Below, piece after piece: positions 9,001-18,374 of a stretch of DNA of 25,857 nucleotides (the first letter of the stretch is position 1; each line of letters begins with the position of its first letter). Under the pieces are notes generated by a model. That model was not told the origin of the DNA, did not search any database, and was given only the letters and a program-made list of their open reading frames with translations. Location of the stretch: assembly GCA_025201865.1 (NCBI GenBank), contig MU603012.1, positions 1-25,857 of the forward strand, in the 5' to 3' direction. The translations under genes and the position numbers were made by a program. Source of the stretch: Ramicandelaber brevisporus. Its lineage: Eukaryota > Kickxellomycota > Ramicandelaberales > Ramicandelaberaceae.

Positions 9001-10918
9001 ACAACAACAGCACCAGACAGTGCAGCCTCAATCTATGCAGCCAGTGATGAAGGCACAAACTAATAGCCTTCATAAGCAATTGCAACAAGCGCAAGTGCAG
9101 CATTCATCACCATTGAGAATGTCACATTCCTTGTCAAACTTACAATCAAATCCAAATCCACAGACACGGTTAAACCAGCAACATCAACAGCAGCAGCAGC
9201 AGCATCGTAAAAAGCGGAAAACAGCATTACCAGCCAGTAAAGAGTTGGCTATATTGAAACAAAGGATATGGAATCAGCTTGGATCAGAGAGAGCAAGTGA
9301 GTATTGGGATGTGTTTGGACAGTTTATTCAAGGTGCATTGTGTCGGTTTGAATTTGATGAGTTTGTAAATCACAAATTACCAAAAGACTTGTTTCCTTTA
9401 CACAATGGATTAATATTGGCTGCTGTAAGATTGGCTCAACAAGCTGCATTGGCTGAGCATGCTCCCTATTTAGAGCAAAAGGCAAAGGAAGAATCTATTG
9501 CTAAGTCAAATAAACAACTGCCACAGTCACAGCCATCCTTAACAGCGGCAGCAACAGCAGCAGCAACAGCGGCAGCAGCAGCATCAATGGACACAGCAAT
9601 GGATGCATTGTTAATGGTAAATGGCTCTACAGTAGATTTAGTCAACGATCAATCGAGGTTATTAGCGAATGGAGTGTCATCGGATCCGGTGGGCAATGGA
9701 GTGCGGCTACATCAATTAACATCAAGCAGAGTTGATCAAAGTCTGCTGAGTGAATCAAATGTTATGCAGGGAGAGTCGTCGTTGAATTTAGACAGTGTAG
9801 TTAATGGACTCCAGCTATTTAACATCACAAATATGCTTGGAGTACCTCAGAGCATTGCAGAAAGATTACGAGAAATTGCACACATTAATGACCAAGCTAC
9901 TCAGTTGGAAATGTATATGCAAATTCCTCAGAATGATCGATTGAGAGCATTGAGAATGGCAAAGAGATTGGCTAGAGCGATGCAGGACGACCATGAATCT
10001 GCAGTTGCCGCAGAGCCAGAAGCAACTGGCTCATCCAGAAAGCGAACAAGAGCAGCCAAGCCAAAGGCCAAAGCAACAGCCAAGTCAAAGGCAGGAACAG
10101 CAGGAGCAGCAGGAGCAGGAGCAGCGGCATCAACAGCAGCGATGCATGCGAATGCTGCGGGAGCGGATGATGAAGACGGTGAGAATTCGAGCAAACTGGG
10201 ACCAGCAACAGCCGACGGAGAACCTGCCAATAATGATAATAGCACAGCAGCTGGTTCATCGAATATTTACACATCATTTACATTTCCAGTTCAGCAGATG
10301 CGGCCGATTGCGATTCCGCTTTCACGTAGACGTCGAACGCTTGTCAGAATGAGACAATGCACCACGGAACGCTCACTCCCCTCAGTTGACTCTCTCTATC
10401 ATAGATTGGAAGATGTTGCCGCGGAACACGGACTAACTGGAGGCGCCTCAGCCAGAGCGGTTGAGTTGATGGTGCATGCCATTGATCAACACTTGGGCAC
10501 AGTCATTCAAAGGTGCTTGGAAACCACCAGAACAAGCAGAAGAGGCTACGGTGTACAGTCAGCATCAAACAATAGCACTAGTGAGAATGACAATCAGCAG
10601 TCTCAACCGAGTGATCTATTGAATATGCTCGGTTTAGATGGAAGCGGAGAATATACAAATGGATACAGTTCAGATATGAGACTGGCTGATCTAAGTCTTG
10701 CATTTGAACTGGCCCCTCAAATGCTTGGCGAACGTCCATTGTGTCTAGACAGAATCCACACGGATTTGGCTTACGAAGACTACGAAGACGATGATGACGA
10801 TGACAACGATGGTGGTAATGGTGGCTCTAACATTTCTGAAAAGTATACCGAGAATGAAAACATTAATGGGCCGATTATGAATGGAGGTGTTCATCCAGTC
10901 TCAAGCTCATCTTTATAA
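8627..10918 (+). CDS. HFI1/ADA1: SAGA complex subunit Ada1/Hfi1-like, polyglutamine-rich
   Basis: Structural subunit of the SAGA co-activator; in yeast, Ada1 provides a histone-fold partner (with Taf12) in the complex core, in the nucleus. The start is ATG 8627: an in-frame TGA lies at 8609 and the intervening codons offer only GTG. The product is 763 aa. Residues 1-200 are Ala/Thr/Ser then Gln/His-rich, with a pure Q15 run at 114-128, followed by a basic KKRK. The diagnostic Ada1 block is at about 206-275: ILKQRIWNQLGSERASEYW, then GALCRFEFDEFV and LFPLHNGLILAA. A second family block at about 580-632 has LPSVDSLYHRLEDVAAEHGL and a helix ending QRCLE. An Ala/Lys-rich linker (about 460-520) and an acidic EDD run near 715-730 complete it. 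Codons are AT-rich, unlike the GAPDH and PDX1 genes. Confidence 0.85.
8966..9010 (+). repeat. CAG/CAA tract encoding Q15 in Ada1
   Basis: Fifteen in-frame glutamine codons mixing CAG and CAA, flanked by further Q/H-rich tracts at about 8900-8945 and 9175-9205. CAA interruptions are known to limit slippage at such tracts. Confidence 0.9.
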
Positions 10919-11116
10919 TTACACCTGCTATCATATTTATTGCGATTCTAGTAAATTATTCCCTACATTATATTATATTCATCCAATTCTTATCATTATC
11001 ATTGTTTTTTTTTTTACTCTCTTTACTATTCTATTAAAGAAAACATGTTGCGATTTACTTTGAATAGCTGCAAAAACTTGAGTATTTAAAAAACATAAAG
11101 ACAGTGCTAACTTATA
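10919..11116. other. Convergent 3' spacer between Ada1 (+) and OST48 (-)
   Basis: A strongly AT-rich stretch of 198 bp with T and A tracts (for example about 11005-11015). It must hold both transcription termination regions; no AATAAA was identified with confidence. Confidence 0.5.
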
Positions 11117-12655
11117 CTATTCTTGCTTTAAAGGCGAATCGGGTGCTCGATTGAAGAGCCAAACTGCTGTGAATAGAATGAATCCACCAAGCATCGATGC
11201 CGACGAGAAATAATACGGATATGCAGCTGACAAGTAGCGCGGATGCTCATTGTGACGGAATGGACGAGCTGCGATAGTGTCCTTCACTTCAAAATAGCTA
11301 ACACCGTGACGCTTGTAATCAACCTTCAGTGTAAACACGCCGTGCTTCTCTGGCAATTTAATGCCTCCATCGTCTGCCTTACTGGATTGCGTTGAGTACA
11401 ATGCTGCAACCTTTGAATCAGTTCTCACAACTTCTCCGGTTGGAACCAATGTAGTGATAATGTATGGATCCAGCATAGTCACTTCCAGCTGAACATCGTC
11501 ATTGGATACAAATGGATGCCATTCGCCATTTCTGAACTCGGATATCTTCACTGTCACTGCAACTCTATCCTTGACCCGATACGTCTTTACTTCATCCATA
11601 ACTTCATCTTCTACGTCAACACTGTTGGATGGGTCATTCATCTTTTCATGTTGCAGATCAAATGCATGGAGAACACCGCGTTCCTGGAAGGTCCACGATA
11701 GTACATCATTGACAAATGGTGCGTTGGCAGTTGTGACATTTTGGCCATTTGCGGCCGAGGGAATTGCAGCGTCAATAAATGCGTCAGAGAATAGTTCGAG
11801 AGAACCAGAAACGACAACGCGTGCATTGTTGCGAGCCTGAAGAGCAGAAACCAGTGCAATGTCAGAGCCAGCAACCCATGGCACACCTTGCACAGGTTGA
11901 CGCTCAGTCGTCTCGCCAGAATAGGCAGTCGGATTTGCGCGCAGGAGTGGAATCGTGAGAGGAGTCAGAGAGCCACCAGCGCCAGAATTCAGCTTCTTCA
12001 TCTTGGCTGGATTTGATGCAGCTAAGCTGTGGGCAATTCCGTAGAACTGGACTGGTGCCTGATGAGACCGAGTCTTCTCGCTAACCACCGCCTGTTGCTT
12101 TGGCGAGTCCTCAGCATAATTGCTTGACAGTACATAGGTGTGCAGACCAGCATCCATCTTCTCATTGTAGCTAAAATGATCAATCACAAACGTACTTCTA
12201 TCGTCAAACTCCACTCCAACCTGCGATGCAAATTCACGGACAGTCTCTCCCATTTCGCTGCCACCAACAACAACTACATTTCCACCCTGATTAACAAACT
12301 CTACCAACGACTTTGCATTGACATTGCCACCAAATGTGCGAGTCTTTGGTGCAAACAATACTAAATGATCGTACTGACGCTCACCGTATCCCAGAGTGGC
12401 TGCAGAGCTAAACAGTGCCAGCGAAGGGTCTGTGGCTGACTTGTAGGTCACGTCATACGTGGATTCGAGTCGACGGAAGACGGTGGAGAACTGTTGGTCC
12501 TTGGCACTGTATGTGGACAAGACTGCGAGGAGACGACAGCCTGATGCCGAGACGCAGGATCGCGTGGCAGAGGTTGTAGCGGCGGACGCAAAAGAGGCTG
12601 CAGTGGCAACGAGGACAACTGCAGTGGCAGCAGTGGCAGCAGCGATCAACCTCAT
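11117..12655 (-). CDS. WBP1/OST48: Oligosaccharyltransferase 48 kDa subunit (OST48/Wbp1)
   Basis: Non-catalytic core subunit of the ER oligosaccharyltransferase that N-glycosylates nascent proteins. The start is ATG 12655; further upstream the frame has only a TTG. The result is 512 aa beginning with a cleavable signal peptide (MRLIAAATAATAVVLVATAA...). Family features are the N-terminal luminal domain RLLAVLSTYSAKDQQFS, the motif HLVLFAPK followed about 15 residues on by LVEFVNQGGNVVVVGGSEMG, and a C-terminal luminal Ig-like part (FTLKVDYKRHGVSYF). A single TM near 475-502 (SASMLGGFILFTAVWLFN) is followed by a short cytosolic tail ending LKQE. The tail has Lys at -3 but not the canonical KKxx dilysine. 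Somewhat longer than yeast Wbp1 (~430). It shares an orientation with PPT1, 264 bp apart. Confidence 0.93.
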   Translation of the reverse strand: MRLIAAATAATAVVLVATAASFASAATTSATRSCVSASGCRLLAVLSTYSAKDQQFSTVFRRLESTYDVTYKSATDPSLALFSSAATLGYGERQYDHLVLFAPKTRTFGGNVNAKSLVEFVNQGGNVVVVGGSEMGETVREFASQVGVEFDDRSTFVIDHFSYNEKMDAGLHTYVLSSNYAEDSPKQQAVVSEKTRSHQAPVQFYGIAHSLAASNPAKMKKLNSGAGGSLTPLTIPLLRANPTAYSGETTERQPVQGVPWVAGSDIALVSALQARNNARVVVSGSLELFSDAFIDAAIPSAANGQNVTTANAPFVNDVLSWTFQERGVLHAFDLQHEKMNDPSNSVDVEDEVMDEVKTYRVKDRVAVTVKISEFRNGEWHPFVSNDDVQLEVTMLDPYIITTLVPTGEVVRTDSKVAALYSTQSSKADDGGIKLPEKHGVFTLKVDYKRHGVSYFEVKDTIAARPFRHNEHPRYLSAAYPYYFSSASMLGGFILFTAVWLFNRAPDSPLKQE

Positions 12656-12919
12656 CAATCGACAGAATAGAATGAGAATAAGGAAAAAAAAAATCGACAC
12701 GAATCTCAATAGTGAGAACAGGCAGGGGATACATAAACATCATTCACTCGCTCACTTGCTGGCAAGTGAGTGAATAGCAACATTGTCAAAACATTGCAGA
12801 CTAAAGTGAAGATTATCACATCAACAGCCAAGCAGTATCAACTGGCCTAACATGGCATTTAAAAATGGTGGAGAAAGAGAGAAGAGGAGAGGAGAAGAGA
12901 TGACAAGAGGCAGATTAGT
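12656..12919 (-). promoter_or_regulatory. OST48 upstream region with a palindrome
   Basis: A 264-bp spacer after the PPT1 stop. It contains a poly-A tract (about 12683-12692; poly-T on the transcribed strand) and the inverted repeat at 12742-12775. A purine-rich GAGA/GGAGA zone (about 12868-12908) flanks the end of PPT1. Confidence 0.5.
12742..12775. repeat. Inverted repeat with two E-box-like half sites
   Basis: The left arm 12742-12759 pairs with the right arm 12762-12775 over 14 bp with a 2-nt centre, interrupted by a 4-nt insertion (gctc) in the left arm. CACTTG (12753-12758) and CAAGTG (12763-12768) form the inner arms. It lies 87-120 nt upstream of the OST48 ATG. Confidence 0.8.
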
Positions 12920-13879
12920 TTACAAGTGCTCATCCAGCAATTTAACAAAGAGATCACGATGGATTCGCATGTGCGGACCAGGCCATGCCACTTCATGGAC
13001 TTTGCCAGCCCGATCTAGTTTGGCCAGTCCGATTCTGTCTTCACGATACAGTAGCGTCTGGCGCATGGGTTTCACCTCGCTGGGCGTGGCGCCGTCGACT
13101 TCCTCACTGGAAACATCAGCCATGGCAAAGTGGGCAGATTCACCGGGAATAACCATTGTATCATTGTCAAACTTGACCAAAACGAGCCTGTCCAGCGAGC
13201 TGAAGTTGGCGCTATATGTAGTGTTAGTTTGAGTGCTGTTGCGCTCATTGTTGATGTCTGACAACAATCCACTATACTCGCGATACGCATCGTACTGGCT
13301 AATATCACGGTAATACTGCGCTGGCACCAGATTCTTTTGGATATATGTTGTATACGCAGCTCGCTTGGCTAGCGCAGTCAGCATTCTGCAGGTCCAGGTG
13401 TCATCGGCCGTTCCGCAGCCCATCAGATCAGACACACCACCATGAGGCGACCCAAAGGTGATCAACCGACGTACCGGCGGGTCGTTGCATCGTTCAATAT
13501 ATGCCCGCATGAACAAACCGCCCTGAGAGAAGCCAATTGCGTCGAAGCCGTTGGCAAGCTCAGGAATGGTGCGAAGCTCGGCACAAACCTGGGCAATGTG
13601 GTCACCAGTATGTCCAAAGAATGATGCATCTCGGTCGGCCTTCTCGTTTTCACCGATACGGATGGAATGTACAAATGTGCTGCTGCCGTTGGCTTGGTGT
13701 CGAGAGCGGATGAGGGCTGCGATCGAGCCCATGCTTCGTTCGTTGCAGCAAGAGTCTCCTAGTCCATGCCAGAGAACGACAGGAGTGGAGGCGGCAACAA
13801 CAACAGCCGAGGCTACTACAACAGCAAGAATGGCAAGCAACGTCATCTGTGCACGTAGCAAGCTCAACAGCAACAACAT
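12920..13879 (-). CDS. PPT1: Palmitoyl-protein thioesterase 1 (PPT1)
   Basis: A soluble alpha/beta-hydrolase of the lysosome/vacuole that removes thioester-linked palmitate from S-acylated peptides. The 319-aa product starts with a signal peptide (hydrophobic to about residue 31; ATG 13879, with Met12 as an alternative). The mature part opens with the family strand PVVLWHGLGDSCCN (33-46), which carries the oxyanion region. The nucleophile Ser118 sits in GFSQGG, the Asp at 240 in FDNDTMVIP, and the His at 303 in GPHM, giving a complete catalytic triad. Several NxS/T sequons fit secretory targeting. The length matches the family (~306). PPT1 is retained in many fungi, for example as part of S. 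pombe pdf1. It is divergent from the RING gene with only 150 bp between start codons. Confidence 0.95.
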   Translation of the reverse strand: MLLLLSLLRAQMTLLAILAVVVASAVVVAASTPVVLWHGLGDSCCNERSMGSIAALIRSRHQANGSSTFVHSIRIGENEKADRDASFFGHTGDHIAQVCAELRTIPELANGFDAIGFSQGGLFMRAYIERCNDPPVRRLITFGSPHGGVSDLMGCGTADDTWTCRMLTALAKRAAYTTYIQKNLVPAQYYRDISQYDAYREYSGLLSDINNERNSTQTNTTYSANFSSLDRLVLVKFDNDTMVIPGESAHFAMADVSSEEVDGATPSEVKPMRQTLLYREDRIGLAKLDRAGKVHEVAWPGPHMRIHRDLFVKLLDEHL

Positions 13880-14029
13880 CCAGCTGTGTATGTGTGTTTT
13901 TGTGGATTAGAATGTTGTGCAGTTTTGCGTGTGTGTGCGAGAGGAAATCTGTTGCATCTGGTGCATCCGTAGTCATCATCAGGCTCATACAACCTTAAAC
14001 ACGTTTTTTATTTATTATTGTTATACTCG
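13880..14029. promoter_or_regulatory. Short bidirectional promoter between PPT1 (-) and the RING gene (+)
   Basis: Only 150 bp separate the divergent start codons, so both 5'UTRs and core promoters must fit here. The sequence is GT-rich (about 13887-13903 and 13928-13939) with a TTTTTTATTTATTATT run just before the RING-gene ATG. No clear TATA box. Confidence 0.5.
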
Positions 14030-15925
14030 ATGGCTCGAGCAGGTAGAGGTAGCAGAAGTAGTAGAAGCGGCGGTAGTAGTGGTGGTAATAGCGGTAGTAG
14101 AGGTAGAAGAAACCAGCAGCAACAACAGACAGCTAGCAGCAGTGGCAGTACTGCTTCAGCGAATGCTTCAGCTTCGAGACCTACCACGGGTCCTTCTAGA
14201 TCAACGGTCTCATCGCTTGTGGCGGCGGCAGCGTTTGCGACAGCAGCTGCGGCAAGATCCTTAACGCGGCCTCGACAACAACAACAGCAGCAGCAACAGC
14301 AACAACACCAGCAGCAACGAGGAGCACGCCTTCCTCCGCCACCACCACGCGTACCAACTCAACAAGAACAACAGCAACAGCAGCAAAGAAACCAACAGCT
14401 ATTTGCTCAGCTCCAACAGCGCAGCAGAGCCTTTTTAGACAGAGCTGAAGGACGTCAGCCAGAAGCTGCTAGTGCTACTGATACTGCCACTACCACTACC
14501 ACTGCGACTGCATCTGTATCTACGACTACATCTACACCCGCATCTACCGTAGCCAATAACATTGGCACAGTGGCAACGGCTGCATCAAGGCCACACCGAC
14601 CACATGAGCCTCCACCACGACCAATGCCTCTGCTACCAGCATCTGCGGCAGGGCCTGTGGCTCACCCTCGGATTCCAGCACATCCACCGCAGCCACCGCA
14701 GCCACTACAGCTATTCCAGATTGAGCAGCTACTTGGATTACAACCTTTTTATCCACATGCAAGACCACTTGGTGAAGAAATGTATTTTGATAGTAATGAT
14801 GATGACGAGGATGATGACGAGGATGATGAAGATGAAGAGGATTACTCTGGAGATGATGATCCAGATATGGATCATATATGGGGATCAAACAGATCACGAC
14901 ATGGGGTCTATAGTGATGAGGAGGATGAAGATGGATATGGATATGGGCATGGATACAGCTCATCAGATGATGAACACAGCTATCATAGAAATCGATTCCA
15001 CTTTTTTAATGGAATATTTCATGGAGTGCCGAGAATGCGACCGCCGGTTATTGGTAGATCAGCCACGATATCACTACTAAATGGAGGAAGTGGGATGATT
15101 GAGCTTTCATCTGAACAGGAAAGAGTCGAAAAATATCCAAACATGTCCAGATCTATGCCTGATGCGGATGAATTGCCAGCTGTTAAATTAGATGATATTG
15201 ACAAGCAGCTTCAAAAGAGAATCTTGACAGAATTGGAAGATGGAGTAATCCAGCCGGCAGATTACAAGGGTGAGAAGAGTGTATTGGTTGTAGACACCAG
15301 ACGTCCTGATAAAAGCCTGCTAAAAAGAAGAAGAGAAATGGAAAGAATGATTCAATCGACCCCAAGTGACCAGTTAAACGGTCCAATCAATTTGTCAGAT
15401 GAACAGCCTCAGCAGCCACCGCCTCTTAAACGACATAGACACACCAGCAAACAAAAACAGCAAGCTTCTGCAACTGCAACTGCATCAACATCAACAGCAA
15501 CAAGCAACACACATACCAACCAGGATACAACTGCATTCCCAGCTATCACAGAGTCTGTTGCAATGGTTGTATGCGGTGCATGCCATCAACCTCCTTTCCC
15601 AAGAGTAGTCACTCAGGCAGCAGCAGCAGCAACATCGTCATCATCAAAATCAAAGGCACCATCATCACCATCTTCAAATAGCAATAGCAATAATACCAAT
15701 GATGGGAGCAACAATGGCAGCAACAACAACAATGATGATGATAGTCCAATTCCATTATTTGCAACTGAATGTGGCCATGTCTTTTGTGAGACTTGTGTAA
15801 AGGAAAATGTTTATTATGAGGCAGATAGATCAGCTCATGGAAACAGAAGACTAAAGACTGGCAAATGCGCTGTATGTGACAGCCAGATAAGTGCAAGAAA
15901 TACTATTAAACTGTTCCTCACTTGA
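14030..15925 (+). CDS. RING-finger protein, putative E3 ubiquitin ligase (STUbL-like?)
   Basis: A 631-aa protein from ATG 14030 (the four codons before it begin with TTG). In order: an R/G/S-rich start; a Gln-rich zone (about 85-125); a Thr/Ala zone (about 145-180); Pro/His-rich (about 190-225); a long acidic run near 255-290; a conserved-looking block at about 380-445 (LPAVKLDDIDKQLQKRILTE, then SVLVVD and a basic KRRREMERM); and a C-terminal C3HC4-type RING. Its ligands are C514/C517 (VCGAC), CGHVFCETC (about 581-589) and CAVC (about 613-616), ending NTIKLFLT. The RING with a C-x23-C arm resembles fungal Slx8/Slx5-type SUMO-targeted ligases, and SVLVVD could be a SUMO-interacting motif; both are inference. 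About 40-45 residues of Ser/Asn insert separate ligands 2 and 3. Confidence 0.7.
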   Translation: MARAGRGSRSSRSGGSSGGNSGSRGRRNQQQQQTASSSGSTASANASASRPTTGPSRSTVSSLVAAAAFATAAAARSLTRPRQQQQQQQQQQHQQQRGARLPPPPPRVPTQQEQQQQQQRNQQLFAQLQQRSRAFLDRAEGRQPEAASATDTATTTTTATASVSTTTSTPASTVANNIGTVATAASRPHRPHEPPPRPMPLLPASAAGPVAHPRIPAHPPQPPQPLQLFQIEQLLGLQPFYPHARPLGEEMYFDSNDDDEDDDEDDEDEEDYSGDDDPDMDHIWGSNRSRHGVYSDEEDEDGYGYGHGYSSSDDEHSYHRNRFHFFNGIFHGVPRMRPPVIGRSATISLLNGGSGMIELSSEQERVEKYPNMSRSMPDADELPAVKLDDIDKQLQKRILTELEDGVIQPADYKGEKSVLVVDTRRPDKSLLKRRREMERMIQSTPSDQLNGPINLSDEQPQQPPPLKRHRHTSKQKQQASATATASTSTATSNTHTNQDTTAFPAITESVAMVVCGACHQPPFPRVVTQAAAAATSSSSKSKAPSSPSSNSNSNNTNDGSNNGSNNNNDDDSPIPLFATECGHVFCETCVKENVYYEADRSAHGNRRLKTGKCAVCDSQISARNTIKLFLT

Positions 15926-16111
15926 ATAATATTCATATTACTACCTTTCAGTCCTTATTTATTTATTAATAGTTATCATTCTCTTTCATTTTCTCCTTTT
16001 ACCTTTTATAAGAACGAGAAAGTAGTGAACTAATTAAAGAGAATGTGATCAATATTATATAATAACAAGTGGCAGAATATATAAAGAAGTGTAAAGATAA
16101 TGCTTGAGTAA
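15926..16111. other. Convergent 3' spacer between the RING gene (+) and 7TM gene A (-)
   Basis: An AT-rich stretch of 186 bp containing the termination regions of both genes. No gene, RNA or repeat of note. Confidence 0.5.
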
Positions 16112-17920
16112 CTACGAACGCTTCAATGGTTGAGCGGAAGCGCGCCTAGCGTGGAACCGGTCAAGTCGAGCTCGATGTTGGAATGTTGGATTGAGAGGTA
16201 AAACCGAATCACTCGAGTCATGTCTTGAAAGTGAGTTGGTCAGATCGTGGAATCGAATCGACGCAGTTGGAATGGTATTCACCGGGGTGTCTGGCTCGGA
16301 CTCAGCTGGCGTTGGAGGCTCGTGGGCTGTAGAAAGAAGCTTGAGATGTATATCGCCTGACGTGTTTCCATAGCCCAGAGTTGTTGTTACTGTCGCTGGT
16401 GTTGAGTTCAATACATGAGTTGACACGCTATTCCTCGATGAGTGCGATCTTCTATTCGTCGATGAAGATGATGTAGATGCAGATGCTGAAGCTGAGGCTG
16501 AGGCTGAACTTGTAGTCTTCTTCTTTACTGAAGCAGCAGATGGTAAGCTCATCATCCAAACAACGGCTCCAAACAAGAAAATCACCCCAACGTGAAAGAG
16601 CATCGACATTACCTCAAATGAGGGAATGGTCCGAATACTCTTTGTGGCCAAACACACGGCTGACAGAGCAGTGCCCATTCGGCCCACGCAAAATACAAAC
16701 AGCGATGCAGACTCTCTGATCAGCAGCCTTCTGACTTCTCTGGAGATGTGCACCTCTCTCAGATATGCAATGTACAACCACCCAGCATACAGCACGAAGA
16801 TGGCCTCGAATCCAAACAAAGCAGATGCAACCACAGTATACAGCTGGAATCCAACCATTCTAATGCTCTGTGATTTGCTGTAGATTGCCACGATGCTAGT
16901 GATCATGCCAGCACCAAAGAACACCACATTCAAAAACAACGACAACAGCAGTATTTTATACGGAACATGCTGTCTGCTTGATAATTGAGTCATGAAGCGA
17001 GCCCATTTCACCAGAATCCAGGTATAGAATGTATTTCCAATCAGCCATGCCGAGTACATTGATGCAGTGCAGGAGTTGCTGTTGGGCAAGCGTACTTGGC
17101 AGATCATGTTGGATATCATAAACTCTATTGCAACAATGAGTGCCATTGGCTTGAACCAAGTGGGTCGGGTTTCGCTTCGGGTATATGACAGAATGAGTAT
17201 AATGAGAGCACCCACAGAGATACCTCCGTCCGATATCCGAATAAACCATGTGATCACTGTGAAATAGACTGAGTGTAGATACCGATTCCACGGACCAGCA
17301 TCGCGAGTAACATATACAATTGGGGGTTGGCGGGTGGTTGATGTAGAGTTTTTGCTGGTAGAGTTTTTACTGGTGGAGCTGTTGGCGGTAGATTTGTTGC
17401 TGGTAACTGCGGAGAGAATGTCTCCAGTGTCTGAACTGACCAGTGCAAGCTGTATCCGCGGAGGAGTCACATACCAGTAGTCGTCCAAAACATCAATCTC
17501 TTTGCAGCCAAAAGTCACAGAGCTGTCATCGGCCGACACGAAGATCATCACTGTCGATGCATTAGCCGGCACGGCAGTACCAGGATAGCCGCGTGGTAGA
17601 GATCGCAGTACCCAGCTGAATGTTGGACACCCAGCATTATACATTTCATCCGCATCAATAAATATCGCAGTTCCAGACGATGCAGATGTTGAGTTGGTTG
17701 TGGGCAGTTTTGGATTCAATGTGCACCACCTGTTTGGCACAAACGAGGCTCGAAGCAGCGGACCGCGAAAGTCGTAGTGTCGTGAGTCGGTTTCACCGTA
17801 GAGATCGTACATGCTGAATGTGCGGTTGCTGTCGAGTAGCCGGATGCCCGCAAGAGCCGTGCTGCCATGGCAAATCATGGCTATCAGGACGGCTGCTAAG
17901 GCATAGACGAGTCGATGCAT
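16112..17920 (-). CDS. Seven-TM protein with luminal/extracellular ectodomain, paralogue A
   Basis: I do not recognise a named family. From ATG 17920 (upstream in-frame start is only TTG) it encodes 602 aa: a signal peptide (1-24); an ectodomain (25-210) with many NxS/T sequons, including a run of SKNST repeats at about 180-195, and two cysteines (66, 98) conserved in the neighbour; seven hydrophobic helices (about 216-246, 257-276, 287-305, 321-346, 357-386, 402-426, 434-458); then a Ser/Ala/Thr-rich cytosolic tail of about 140 aa. Signatures shared with the next gene are IRLLD-NRTF-MYDLYGETD near 26-45, CPTFSWVLRSLP at 98-109, PPRIQLALV near 153-161, GPWNR at 209-213, KWARF at 305-309 and FCVGR at 410-414. 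Topology resembles a GPCR or a GPR180/TMEM145-like receptor; that comparison is inference. Confidence 0.8.
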   Translation of the reverse strand: MHRLVYALAAVLIAMICHGSTALAGIRLLDSNRTFSMYDLYGETDSRHYDFRGPLLRASFVPNRWCTLNPKLPTTNSTSASSGTAIFIDADEMYNAGCPTFSWVLRSLPRGYPGTAVPANASTVMIFVSADDSSVTFGCKEIDVLDDYWYVTPPRIQLALVSSDTGDILSAVTSNKSTANSSTSKNSTSKNSTSTTRQPPIVYVTRDAGPWNRYLHSVYFTVITWFIRISDGGISVGALIILILSYTRSETRPTWFKPMALIVAIEFMISNMICQVRLPNSNSCTASMYSAWLIGNTFYTWILVKWARFMTQLSSRQHVPYKILLLSLFLNVVFFGAGMITSIVAIYSKSQSIRMVGFQLYTVVASALFGFEAIFVLYAGWLYIAYLREVHISREVRRLLIRESASLFVFCVGRMGTALSAVCLATKSIRTIPSFEVMSMLFHVGVIFLFGAVVWMMSLPSAASVKKKTTSSASASASASASTSSSSTNRRSHSSRNSVSTHVLNSTPATVTTTLGYGNTSGDIHLKLLSTAHEPPTPAESEPDTPVNTIPTASIRFHDLTNSLSRHDSSDSVLPLNPTFQHRARLDRFHARRASAQPLKRS

Positions 17921-18374
17921 TGCAAAAGTGTAAAAAAAAAAAGCAAAAGCAAAAACAAAAACAAAAAAGACTGTGTAGTAAAGTGAGATAGAGTGAAGGA
18001 CGGGTGAACCGGAAGAATGCCTGTGTGTAATCAAAAGTACGAAAAAAGAATCGGTTGGGTATAACCCGTGTGTTCAGCCCGCACCTTCTTGGTTGATTGA
18101 TTGTACTCGGGCTGTTTGTTGCTAGCGTTGCAAGTTTAAACAAACAAATGTAGAAATTGGTACGAGAGAATGAGAGAATGAGAGAACGAAAGGTGGAAAC
18201 TACAAACAAGGTGAGGCAAAAGAGGAAATAGTGCGAGAGAATCAAGAATGAAGAATGAAGAGTGAAGAATAAAGTCGGAAACTAAAGAACAGCAGGAGAT
18301 ATGGTGAGATATCAGAAGATGAAGCGATGTGAAGTTTTAAAGGTACAGTCTCGTAGTTTTTTTTCTCTCTCGTA
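17921..18374 (-). other. Spacer between the two 7TM genes
   Basis: The 454-bp upstream region of paralogue A and 3' flank of paralogue B. It has an A-rich run with CAAAAA units (about 17932-17967, poly-pyrimidine on the transcribed strand), GAGAGAAT repeats at about 18165-18185, and GAATGAAGA repeats at about 18245-18270. No gene is seen. Confidence 0.55.
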
